Assembly (NCBI GenBank): GCA_020628645.1
Contig: JAHDES010000046.1
Span: 3,381 to 49,101 of the forward strand
From: Saprospiraceae bacterium
GTDB taxonomy: Bacteria > Bacteroidota > Bacteroidia > Chitinophagales > Saprospiraceae
Direction of reading: 5' to 3'
DNA: 45,721 bases
Positions 1 to 7,370 of this stretch are shown one piece after another. A program made the translations under genes and the position numbers. The notes beneath the pieces are model-generated. The model was given only the letters and a program-made list of their open reading frames with translations. It was not told the origin of the DNA and ran no database searches. Each line of letters starts with the position of its first letter. Positions within the stretch are counted from its first letter, which is position 1.

Positions 1-69
1 CTATTGATTATTGTCTATTGATTATTGTCTATTGATTATTGTCTATTGATTATTGTCTATTGATTATTG
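1..69. repeat. 14-bp tandem repeat, about five copies
   Basis: The window opens with a perfect head-to-tail array of the 14-base unit CTATTGATTATTGT: four full copies and a fifth of 13 bases, ending at 69. It may continue upstream of the window. It lies just past the 3' end of the minus-strand lipoprotein gene that stops at 87. The array is AT-rich and has no coding sense. Arrays like this change copy number by replication slippage; any function is unknown. Confidence 0.95.
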
Positions 70-86
70 CGCTTGTGCTTTATTTG

Positions 87-545
87 TTACATGGAGGGGT
101 TATTATTTTCATCGGTAGGATGATGGGCTTTGATGAGCTCCATGAGTTCGAGATATAGATTTTCAATTTCGGGCGTTACGGGAGTATCAGCTCGTCCCCA
201 AGTGGCTTTATTGAGCTGCGTAGAATCGGATAATTCCAAAAATTTATACAGATTCCCAGGGGCATCTAGCTTTTGTTCGGCTAATTGTAAATTTTGTATT
301 TTTTCAATCAATATTTGTGCTTCTTTCTTTTTAATAGCGGGTAATTCTCGATATTTTCCTTTTCGTCCTTCTCTCAAAAACAATTGTCCATTGGATAATA
401 AATAGTAGGAATTATACGCGCCAGTGAATCCACCTCCATTTCCAAATTTAATTTGTTCTTTTTCATAGGTGGCAGGGGTAAACTCTTTGGTTTTACAAGA
501 AAATAAAAAACACATACTGAGTAAAATTGTCGCTAAAAATCGCAT
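87..545 (-). CDS. small lipoprotein of unknown function
   Basis: A 152-residue protein with a short hydrophobic signal peptide ending in a lipobox (LFSC, Cys at about residue 17), so it is probably anchored in the outer or inner membrane. The mature part is charged and has no motif I recognise. The middle looks like a small beta domain (YYLLSNGQLFLREG) and the C-terminal part is helical (EIENLYLELMELI). The start is fixed by the signal peptide. A 53-codon ORF on the same strand ends 9 bases upstream, so the two could be co-transcribed. Gene reality is fairly sure; function is unknown. Confidence 0.8.
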   Translation of the reverse strand: MRFLATILLSMCFLFSCKTKEFTPATYEKEQIKFGNGGGFTGAYNSYYLLSNGQLFLREGRKGKYRELPAIKKKEAQILIEKIQNLQLAEQKLDAPGNLYKFLELSDSTQLNKATWGRADTPVTPEIENLYLELMELIKAHHPTDENNNPSM

Positions 546-554
546 TAAATAAAT

Positions 555-716
555 TTATAATTTTGACGAAAATATTGAAATAATGTAACATCTCCCCAAA
601 ATATTCACAAAGCCTTCTTTTCCCGCAACTAAAGCCCTTATTTTTTCGTCTTTAAGACGTAGTTTATGGCTTAAGTAGCCTAACTTATTTGCTTGTCGAA
701 TAACTGCATTCATCAT
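555..716 (-). CDS. possible 53-aa small protein
   Basis: A complete ORF with two adjacent ATGs (714-716 and 711-713) and a TAA at 555-557, filling much of the gap between two divergent genes. The product is basic and helix-prone at the N-terminus (RQANKLGYLSHKLRLKDEK), then has a short hydrophobic tail containing IISIFSSKL. Amino-acid use looks protein-like rather than random for such an AT-rich gap. It ends 9 bases before the downstream lipoprotein start. It may be a real small protein or a fragment of a decayed gene. I do not recognise the family. Confidence 0.4.
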   Translation of the reverse strand: MMNAVIRQANKLGYLSHKLRLKDEKIRALVAGKEGFVNILGRCYIISIFSSKL

Positions 717-862
717 AAAAATTGTAAGAAACTGACTAAAAGGAGGTTACGCACATTTTTTTGGTGAATCTTAAAAGCAGTTATTGACCAAATAATTAGG
801 TGAACCTACTTAAAATAAAGTCTAATTATTAAAACCGATTATTCCTTCGGAAATATACCTTT

Positions 863-2953
863 ATGAACAACCTGAGTTTTCAATATCCTACTTGGTACAT
901 TTTGCTTTGCGTATTGTTGGGGCTAATTTGTGCCTTTGTTTTATATTATAAAGACAAAACCTTCAAAGAATCCCCTTCCATTTTGACTTGGATACTCGGT
1001 GCTGTCCGTTTTTTAACGGTAACTTTTCTGAGTATGTTGCTTCTTTCGCCGCTACTTAAATCGCTTTTAACAGAAACTAAGAAACCTGTCGTCGTCTTGG
1101 CACAAGATCATTCTGAATCGATTTTGGCAGACATGAGTGCCGAAGAAAAAACGGCTTATCAAAATAATTTTAAAGCCCTTAGTGATGCATTGAGTGAAGA
1201 TTATGACCTCAAAGAGTATGCATTTGGGAGTGAAGTGCGCGAAGGTGTGGATTTTAATTTTACGGATAAAGTGAGTAATCTGTCTGAGTTTTTGAAATCC
1301 TTGTATGATTTATACAGCAATCAAAACTTAGGAGCCGTCATCATGGCAACGGACGGTATCTATAATGAAGGGAGTAATCCGATTTATGCAGGAACACAAT
1401 TATCTGCGCCTATTTATACGGTGGCATTGGGCGATACAACGCCTAAACGAGACTTGTTAGTGAAGCGTATTTATCATAATAAAATTGCTTATCTAGGAGA
1501 TAAATTTAGTATTCAAGTTGATGTAGAAGCAAAGAATTGTGTGAATACCAACACTATTTTAAAAGTAGCAAAAGTAGGGGGCGGACAACCGCAAACCTTT
1601 CCTATTGCAATTAATAAAAATGATTTTTTCACCACGCAAGAAGTCGTTTTAAATGCAGATGTAGCTGGTGTACAACGCTATCGTATTAGTTTGAATTCAG
1701 TGGCAAATGAAGTATCTACGGTCAATAATTCTAAGGATATTTTCATTGATGTATTGGATGCGCGTCAGAAGATTTTGTTATTGGCTAACTCCCCTCATCC
1801 TGATATTTCTGCGATAAAACAGTCTATTTCAGGAAATAAAAATTATGAAATTACTGTCAAATACATAAATGATCCCACTGTAAATGTAGCGGCGTATGAT
1901 TTCGCATTATTACATCAATTACCTAGTAAAACGAATGACGCAGCAAGTGTTTTTTCTACGCTGAAATCTAAAAATATACCTCATCTATTCATTGTAGGAA
2001 CACAGACTAATTTATCAAAATTAAATAGTCAACAATCCGTACTTTCCATTGCAGGTGATGGTCGCAATACCAATGATGTACAAGCTAAAGTAGCAGGCGA
2101 TTTTAGTTTATACACCATCACTGATGAGATTAAGAATGAATTACCCAATTTCGCTCCCCTACTCGCTCCGTTTGGGGAATTTACATTAGGCGGTAATGCC
2201 CAAACTTTGCTTTATCAGCGTATTGGGAAAGTGGATACTAAATATCCTTTATTGGTTTTTGGAGAACAAGATGGTCGGAAAACAGGCGTGCTTTGTGCAG
2301 AAGGAATTTGGAAATGGCGATTGTTTGATTTCTTACAGCATCAAAATCATGCTATTTTTGATGAAGTAATGAGTAAGTCTATCCAATATTTGAGTTTGAA
2401 AGAAGACAAACGAAAATTCCGAGTTAGTCTCAATAAAAACATCTTCAACGAAAATGAAGCCCTCTTTTTCGATGCCGAGTTATACAATGATAGTTACGAA
2501 CTCATTAATACTCCCGATGCGAGTTTGACCATCACCAATAGCGAAGGAAAAGAATTTAATTTTACCTTTAATAAAACCGCCAATGCCTATTCTTTAGATG
2601 CAGGTTTATTTCCAGTAGGGAATTATAATTATAAAGGCACTACGTTTTATAATGGTGAGAATTTAAATTATAATGGTCAATTTAGTATTCAACCCATTCA
2701 ATTAGAATTATTTGAAACGACTGCCGATCATGGATTACTCCGTTTATTAAGTGAAAAATATGGCGGTGAACTCATTTATCCTGCCAATGTCGCTTCTATC
2801 GCTTCTGTTATCAAAGAAAAAGGAAGTGTGAAGCCGATTATCTATCAAACATCAAAAACGCGATCGGTCATTAATCTGAAGTGGATCTTTTTTGCTTTAA
2901 TTGGATTACTTTTGATTGAGTGGTTTTTAAGACGTTATTTTGGAGCGTATTAG
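863..2953 (+). CDS. membrane-anchored vWA-domain protein
   Basis: A 696-residue membrane protein. Two N-terminal hydrophobic segments (about 12-28 and 40-68) are followed by a von Willebrand A-like domain. The metal-binding MIDAS elements are visible: D-H-S-E-S (DxSxS) near residue 82 and a T-D-G element near 165. A long extracytoplasmic beta-rich region follows, then a last membrane helix near residues 672-690 with a basic end (RRYFGAY). This matches the Bacteroidota family of vWA membrane proteins of BatA/BatB type, though the protein stands alone without other Bat, MoxR or DUF58 genes. Function is not known; such proteins are thought to hold periplasmic complexes together. The gene is followed by a REP-like element and no close operon partner. 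Confidence 0.85.
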   Translation: MNNLSFQYPTWYILLCVLLGLICAFVLYYKDKTFKESPSILTWILGAVRFLTVTFLSMLLLSPLLKSLLTETKKPVVVLAQDHSESILADMSAEEKTAYQNNFKALSDALSEDYDLKEYAFGSEVREGVDFNFTDKVSNLSEFLKSLYDLYSNQNLGAVIMATDGIYNEGSNPIYAGTQLSAPIYTVALGDTTPKRDLLVKRIYHNKIAYLGDKFSIQVDVEAKNCVNTNTILKVAKVGGGQPQTFPIAINKNDFFTTQEVVLNADVAGVQRYRISLNSVANEVSTVNNSKDIFIDVLDARQKILLLANSPHPDISAIKQSISGNKNYEITVKYINDPTVNVAAYDFALLHQLPSKTNDAASVFSTLKSKNIPHLFIVGTQTNLSKLNSQQSVLSIAGDGRNTNDVQAKVAGDFSLYTITDEIKNELPNFAPLLAPFGEFTLGGNAQTLLYQRIGKVDTKYPLLVFGEQDGRKTGVLCAEGIWKWRLFDFLQHQNHAIFDEVMSKSIQYLSLKEDKRKFRVSLNKNIFNENEALFFDAELYNDSYELINTPDASLTITNSEGKEFNFTFNKTANAYSLDAGLFPVGNYNYKGTTFYNGENLNYNGQFSIQPIQLELFETTADHGLLRLLSEKYGGELIYPANVASIASVIKEKGSVKPIIYQTSKTRSVINLKWIFFALIGLLLIEWFLRRYFGAY

Positions 2954-2958
2954 GTTTA

Positions 2959-3000
2959 GATTTTAGATGCTTAGATCGCTTTGCTTTTAGATTTAGTTTC
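2959..3000. repeat. short degenerate TTAGAT repeats
   Basis: Downstream of the vWA gene stop there are at least four near-copies of the string TTAGAT within about 40 bases. This is a simple AT-rich repeat with no coding sense. The rest of the gap to 3256 is the REP-like element described separately. Confidence 0.5.
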
Positions 3001-3041
3001 ATTGAATTCTGGAATTGTTGACATAGGATTTATTATTTTTT

Positions 3042-3180
3042 ACCTGTGTGAAGGACAAAAATAATTTTTAGAAAGATGCAAGGGGTTAAAACCACCTTGA
3101 AAAGGGACTTATTCCAACGTAATTTATTGTGTTGCCCTTAAAAAGAAACACTTATTCTAAGTTTTGTCCTGTACACAGAT
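3042..3180. repeat. REP/MITE-like palindromic element, copy 1
   Basis: The ends form an imperfect terminal inverted repeat: 3042-3060 against 3162-3180, 16 of 19 positions pairing, with AGGACAAAA and TTTTGTCCT as the perfect core. Inside is a small hairpin around AAGGGGTTAAAACCACCTT (about 3080-3098) and a second inverted pair around CCAACG and a downstream near-match of CGTTG. The central 60 bases, 3061-3120, match 3911-3970 with six differences. It contains no ORF. Its shape fits a REP or non-autonomous mobile repeat; no transposase is present in the window. Confidence 0.8.
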
Positions 3181-3256
3181 TTTTTACAATTAATTAAAGT
3201 TATTCTCTTTATTTCGATAGGATGAAACTGTAATTTTACGCCTCAATCTTAAAATT

Positions 3257-3889
3257 ATGGTAACTTCTAAGATACAATTTTACCCAAAAGTAACGCAAAC
3301 TATTCTTTCTTTAACAGAAGAATTCAAGCAAATTTCAGTGGAACGAAAAGCTTTGCTAAATGAATTAGCCCATTATATCAAGGGAAAAGTTCAGCAAGAA
3401 AAGCCAATCGCCTTAACTATCATCTGTACCCATAATTCCCGTCGATCTCACTTGGGGCAAGTGTGGTTGCAAATTGCTGCCCAATTTTATGGTATTCCTA
3501 ATGTACAAACATATTCTGGCGGCACAGAAGCTACGGCTTGTAATCCAAGAATTGTGGCGTGTTTGGAACGAATAGGCTTTTATGTTATCCCACAAAACAC
3601 TTCTATCAACCCAGTTTATCGTTTGTATGGAAGTGATCATTTTTCTCCTCAAACGCTTTTCTCCAAGGTATATGATGCTGCTGCAAATCCAACATCAGAT
3701 TTTGCTGCTGTAATGGTGTGTAATAGTGCAGATGAAGCTTGTCCAACTGTTATTGGAGCGGATTATCGAATTGCTATGACTTATATTGATCCCAAAGTTT
3801 CAGATAATACGCCTAAAGAAAGGGCTACTTACGATGAACGATGTAGACAGATCGGACGAGAATGTTTGTATGTGATGAGTTTGGTGTAA
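3257..3889 (+). CDS. arsenate reductase-like low-molecular-weight phosphatase family protein
   Basis: A 210-residue protein with a phosphate-binding loop CTHNSRRS (C57, R63), the C-X5-R-S signature of low-molecular-weight protein tyrosine phosphatases and thioredoxin-coupled arsenate reductases. It also has C155 and C162 in CNSADEAC. That C-X6-C spacing equals the redox cysteine pair of the pI258 ArsC type and is not needed by a plain phosphatase. It is therefore more likely an arsenate reductase passing the disulfide to thioredoxin or bacillithiol, but phosphatase activity cannot be excluded. It is longer than typical ArsC (about 130 residues), having an extra helical N-terminus (1-48) and extra central sequence. 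The gene stands alone between two copies of a REP-like element. An arsenite methyltransferase gene begins about 3.3 kb away, ending about 2.2 kb away, on the other strand. Confidence 0.8.
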   Translation: MVTSKIQFYPKVTQTILSLTEEFKQISVERKALLNELAHYIKGKVQQEKPIALTIICTHNSRRSHLGQVWLQIAAQFYGIPNVQTYSGGTEATACNPRIVACLERIGFYVIPQNTSINPVYRLYGSDHFSPQTLFSKVYDAAANPTSDFAAVMVCNSADEACPTVIGADYRIAMTYIDPKVSDNTPKERATYDERCRQIGRECLYVMSLV

Positions 3890-3900
3890 TCGTTCTAAGT

Positions 3901-4010
3901 ACAGTACAAAATAATCTTTAGAAGAATACAAGGGGTTAAAACCACCTTGAAAAAGTACTTATTCCAACGTAATTTATTGCGTTGCCATTGAATAGAAACA
4001 GTTTTGTCCT
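3901..4010. repeat. REP/MITE-like palindromic element, copy 2
   Basis: Second copy of the element at 3042-3180, lying between the convergent arsenate reductase-like and DUF3108 genes. 3911-3970 aligns without gaps to 3061-3120 with six differences. The right end GTTTTGTCCT (4001-4010) is the same, but about 10 bases present in copy 1 before that end are missing here. CAACG and CGTTG (about 3965-3984) form a clean inverted pair in this copy. It may also act as a bidirectional transcription barrier, given its place between converging genes. Confidence 0.8.
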
Positions 4011-4042
4011 TCGTTATTCAACTGAAAGTTGTCCTTTGATGT

Positions 4043-4897
4043 TTATTCTACTTTGGCTTCAAAATCGTATTTCAGTCCTTTGTATTCTTTTAAAACAGCT
4101 TTTACCGAACCTACTGAAACGGGCGATTCAATGAGTAAAGGAATACGATTTTTATCATCGGATACCCAAACGCTCATTTCTGTCCCTTCTGTAAATACTT
4201 CTCCTGCAATCACTTCTGGACTAAATTTGATGGTGCGATGCTTGCCTAATCCTTTTATTTTCTTATCGGTTTCTTTTCCTTTATAAGTGACATTAAGGGG
4301 GTAGGTTTCTTTGTCCATGAAAATTTTTACAGGAAATTGCTGCCCTGAATTATAGTTTGAAAATTCAATATTTCGAGCATAATAAATCACCGATAGCATA
4401 TCGTGCATACAGCCATCTATCGTGTATTCTTTAGATGTTGCTATATCTTTCGTTTTTCCTCTTAATGCTACTGCTTTTCCTGCATCTTGATCGAATTCTA
4501 CTTTGTCATAAAGGGTGTATCCGCCCTCTTGTATATCTCGAATAGAGGTACTGGGCAATAAAGAATATTTATCGACATAAGTGTCATAATTATCACGTAC
4601 TTTGAAGAACCATTCATAGGATTTGTAGGTACGTCCCTTTGCAGAAAGATGATATTGACCATTGGTCTCATCCACATTAAAGGTTACCTCACCTGCTGGA
4701 ATCCAAACAAAATTCCAATTATAATATAATTTATAAATGATTTCTTCGCCTTCTTGGAAAGTAGTATTTTCCATAAAACAAGGATCAACTGGAATCAAAT
4801 TATCTTTAATAATCGGAGGATCGACAGATCGAAAAGCTGTTCCTATTAAAAACAGAACGACGATAAGAAAACTATTATTTATCCACTTTTTGCTCAT
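4043..4897 (-). CDS. DUF3108 family exported protein
   Basis: A 284-residue protein with an N-terminal signal or anchor helix (about 8-24) and a beta-rich body typical of DUF3108: an opening EGEEIIYKLYYNWNFVWIPAG, then repeated strand pairs, and a GEVFTEGTEMSVWVSDD turn near the end. DUF3108 proteins in Bacteroidota are periplasmic or outer-membrane associated and of unknown role. The start overlaps the end of the upstream membrane-protein gene by 23 bases, so the two genes are surely one operon and probably translationally coupled. The family call is good; the function is not known. Confidence 0.8.
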   Translation of the reverse strand: MSKKWINNSFLIVVLFLIGTAFRSVDPPIIKDNLIPVDPCFMENTTFQEGEEIIYKLYYNWNFVWIPAGEVTFNVDETNGQYHLSAKGRTYKSYEWFFKVRDNYDTYVDKYSLLPSTSIRDIQEGGYTLYDKVEFDQDAGKAVALRGKTKDIATSKEYTIDGCMHDMLSVIYYARNIEFSNYNSGQQFPVKIFMDKETYPLNVTYKGKETDKKIKGLGKHRTIKFSPEVIAGEVFTEGTEMSVWVSDDKNRIPLLIESPVSVGSVKAVLKEYKGLKYDFEAKVE

Positions 4898-5816
4898 AAC
4901 CTAAAGATTTTAGCACATTAATGTTTATGATAAATATTGTACCAATTAACGCTGGCAGGATTAAATTTATTATCCACAAACTAAAGGTTGCTGCAAGAAT
5001 ACTCAATTCATTCGCCTCAAAAACCCCCCAAATTTGTAGCGCCACTTCTCCCCTAGCTAATAAATCCCAAATGGGCGGAAGTGGTATACTCGTTTGTATC
5101 AAAAAAATGGTGGCAATACCACTAAAAGCAGCTATCATTGAGACGTGGATTCCAAAAAATTGTAACAGACAATAATATTGAAGCAGATAAATAAAATATC
5201 GAAGAAAAGCCAAACCCAAGGCTCGACTAAGTACTCGATTGCTATACGATTTTAATACTTTTACATCTTTAATGAATGGTTTTAAACGATGGATAAAAGG
5301 TAATCGTTTAGCAATAGGAATAATCAAATCTATATTATAAAAGCAAAACAGCATCAAGGCAATTAATGCCAAACCAAGAATTAATATCCCTCGTGTAGCA
5401 TAAGGTTCTATTTTCAGATATACACTAACAAAATAAATCAACCCCAATAAACCCATTGAAAGCAATGCCAACAACTGACAATAACTGCCTACCAAAGTCG
5501 CTACAACAGTTTTCCAGTTATTTTCTGCTTTGACGAGTAGAATACGTCCTCCATATTCTCCAATACGATTGGGAGTAAATATAGAAAAGGTAACGCCCAC
5601 TAGAATTGCTTTATAACTTTGCCAAAGGGAATGTTGTTCAAAATTGGCAATCAATACTCGCCATTTGAGCGTTTCTAATAACCAATTAATCGGCATTAAA
5701 ACAATACAGAATAGCAACCAAATGCATTGATCATCTCCTAAATTTTGGAGGAAAGTCGTCCAAAGAGCATCAATATTATCTCTTGCTATGATCTGCTGAT
5801 ACAGAACAAGCATCAC
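4875..5816 (-). CDS. YbhN/UPF0104-type flippase-like membrane protein
   Basis: A 313-residue integral membrane protein with about seven hydrophobic segments. It carries the family hallmark of the lysylphosphatidylglycerol synthase transmembrane region: a W-R-V-L loop followed by an F-TPNRIGEYGGR stretch near residue 85-95. Members lacking the catalytic domain (YbhN, UPF0104) are thought to help move lipids or polyprenyl-linked substrates across membranes. The 3' end overlaps the DUF3108 gene by 23 bases. Upstream lies a MITE-like element rather than an obvious promoter. The first codons (MMLVLYQQ) may be a few residues early or late. The family is fairly sure; the substrate is unknown. Confidence 0.8.
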   Translation of the reverse strand: MMLVLYQQIIARDNIDALWTTFLQNLGDDQCIWLLFCIVLMPINWLLETLKWRVLIANFEQHSLWQSYKAILVGVTFSIFTPNRIGEYGGRILLVKAENNWKTVVATLVGSYCQLLALLSMGLLGLIYFVSVYLKIEPYATRGILILGLALIALMLFCFYNIDLIIPIAKRLPFIHRLKPFIKDVKVLKSYSNRVLSRALGLAFLRYFIYLLQYYCLLQFFGIHVSMIAAFSGIATIFLIQTSIPLPPIWDLLARGEVALQIWGVFEANELSILAATFSLWIINLILPALIGTIFIININVLKSLGYEQKVDK

Positions 5817-5925
5817 TAATAGAAATACTCCTATTTTAAAACTCTTATTGAAAATGTTTTTCAGAAAATTATTTTTCTACGAAGATTGGATTTTTTTTCT
5901 AAAAATGGAAATTTTCATAATTATC

Positions 5926-6120
5926 AGAAGCTGTTTAAGTTTAGCTGTTTTAAAATATGATAGATCATTTTTTCAAAAATCGAGGCATTGAAATAGGCGT
6001 TTAGCCCAGCTAAATGACTATTTTAATAACAAAAAGTCGCTAAGCTTGTACTAGTGGTACAAAGAGCATTAGCAAAAAAGGGACATCATAGATATAAAGT
6101 GTTAAATTCAAACAGCTTCT
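5926..6120. repeat. MITE-like element with 18-bp terminal inverted repeats
   Basis: AGAAGCTGTTTAAGTTTA at 5926-5943 pairs with TAAATTCAAACAGCTTCT at 6103-6120, 16 of 18 positions. The 195-base element fills most of the 319-base gap between arsM (stop side) and the YbhN-like gene. No target-site duplication is obvious. A reading frame begins inside it at 6054 but runs antisense into arsM and looks accidental. Size and ends fit a non-autonomous or remnant insertion element. Confidence 0.7.
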
Positions 6121-6135
6121 CAAGCAATAATCATT

Positions 6136-7191
6136 TTAACAACATCCTCCTTCTACACTTCCACCTTCTTCTACTGAAAAAGGCATCGCTCCTCCACAAC
6201 CTTCAAACACACCATAATGAGTATCCCAAGTGCCATAAAACTCAAAATGTTCTTGATAGCGCGTAGCTTGTAGCATTAAAAAGGTATTGCCACAAACAGT
6301 CATGATTTTATTTTTGGGGAAGTTATGATGATCGTCTAAATCGAAACTATGTTTGTTGTTTTCAATCGTTCCTTTGTAAGCAACAGCTTGTCCATAATCT
6401 TCACATTCATCTTCTAAACCTTCTATTTTCCATAGGCGATAAGTCACTGAAAAGAACTGAATATCACCACATTTTTCTCGAACTTCTTCATTTTCAATTG
6501 TGATTGGATTATTTTTTACGGCACGAGGGTCAGTAAAACCTACTTTTCGTGAGATGCGTAAGAAATCATTCCAATACAAGGCGCCACTCAAGCATTCGCC
6601 CCAGAGTACAGGGTCATTTTGTAAAGTTTTACTAATGCGTCTATCGCTGTACACATCACTAAAGTACATTTCTCCCCCTGGTTTGAGTAAGCGATAGACA
6701 TCAGCGAGGACTTTTTCTTTATCAACGGCTAAATTAATCACACAATTCGAGATGATAAGATCAAAACTATTTTCTTGCAAATCTAATTCTTCTAGGGCTT
6801 CAATATTTCCTTTTAAAAATTTGACATTGGCAGTTTTGTAACCAAATTTTTCCGTGTGATAATCAATGTATTTATTCGCCACATTCAATTGCTCATCGGT
6901 CATATCCACGCCAATCACTTCTCCTTTTTCACCTACCAATTGCGATAAAATATAACAATCACGTCCACTACCAGATCCTAAATCTAAAATACGTAATCCT
7001 TCCAATTGATCTGGAATTGCTAAACCGCAGCCATAATACTTCGTCATCACTTCATCATGGATATTTGTTAAGGCTGCTTTGATATGCGCAGGAGGTTCTT
7101 CTAAGGTACAACAAGCATTCGTTTTTAAATCTTCGTTAGAGGATAATTCTTTTCCATAATAGGATTGTACTGCTTCGTGTTTATTATTCAT
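6136..7191 (-). CDS. arsM: arsenite methyltransferase ArsM
   Basis: SAM-dependent methyltransferase that methylates As(III), giving volatile or less retained methylarsenicals. I start it at the ATG at 7189-7191 (MNNKHEAVQ) because homologues begin close to this point. An in-frame ATG 30 bases further up (7221) would add ten residues. The SAM-binding glycine loop is LDLGSGSGRD, with a GVDMT acidic strand end. Cysteines lie where ArsM needs them, numbered from the upstream ATG: C37/C38 in TNACC, C65 in YYGCG, C160 in ISNCV and C210 in WGECL. The C-terminus ends in a Cys-Cys pair and a glycine-rich tail, possibly further metalloid ligands. No ArsR gene is adjacent. A 16-bp palindrome at 7256-7271 lies just upstream. 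The arsenate reductase-like gene is nearby. Confidence 0.88.
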   Translation of the reverse strand: MNNKHEAVQSYYGKELSSNEDLKTNACCTLEEPPAHIKAALTNIHDEVMTKYYGCGLAIPDQLEGLRILDLGSGSGRDCYILSQLVGEKGEVIGVDMTDEQLNVANKYIDYHTEKFGYKTANVKFLKGNIEALEELDLQENSFDLIISNCVINLAVDKEKVLADVYRLLKPGGEMYFSDVYSDRRISKTLQNDPVLWGECLSGALYWNDFLRISRKVGFTDPRAVKNNPITIENEEVREKCGDIQFFSVTYRLWKIEGLEDECEDYGQAVAYKGTIENNKHSFDLDDHHNFPKNKIMTVCGNTFLMLQATRYQEHFEFYGTWDTHYGVFEGCGGAMPFSVEEGGSVEGGCC

Positions 7192-7255
7192 TGTAATGGA
7201 TTTAGTTGGATATGATAACATCTCTTGTTTTAATTGAATACTTCAATTCTTACTC

Positions 7256-7271
7256 GTCGAATGAATTCGAC
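7256..7271. promoter_or_regulatory. 16-bp palindrome GTCGAATGAATTCGAC
   Basis: A perfect dyad except for the central two bases, lying 65-80 bases upstream of the chosen arsM start and between arsM and tex. The same arms with a different centre (GTCGAATTTATTCGAC) occur at 39151-39166. It could be a regulator site, an mRNA hairpin or a small dispersed repeat; the sequence alone does not decide. Confidence 0.45.
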
Positions 7272-7370
7272 AATACTGTTCTTAAAAATGTTGAAACTCA
7301 AAAATACAGTAATCCTAGAAAGTAGGATGTCTTTACTAGAACAAATTGAGAAGAAAAAAATCCAAAAAAC

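Noticed and set aside
1-69. CRISPR array at the window start
   Set aside because: Units are directly adjacent with no unique spacers, so it is a simple tandem repeat.
6054-6266. 70-aa plus-strand ORF across the MITE-like element and the arsM 3' end
   Set aside because: It is antisense to the conserved end of arsM, starts inside the repeat element, and its C-terminal half is low-complexity His/Asn/Leu.
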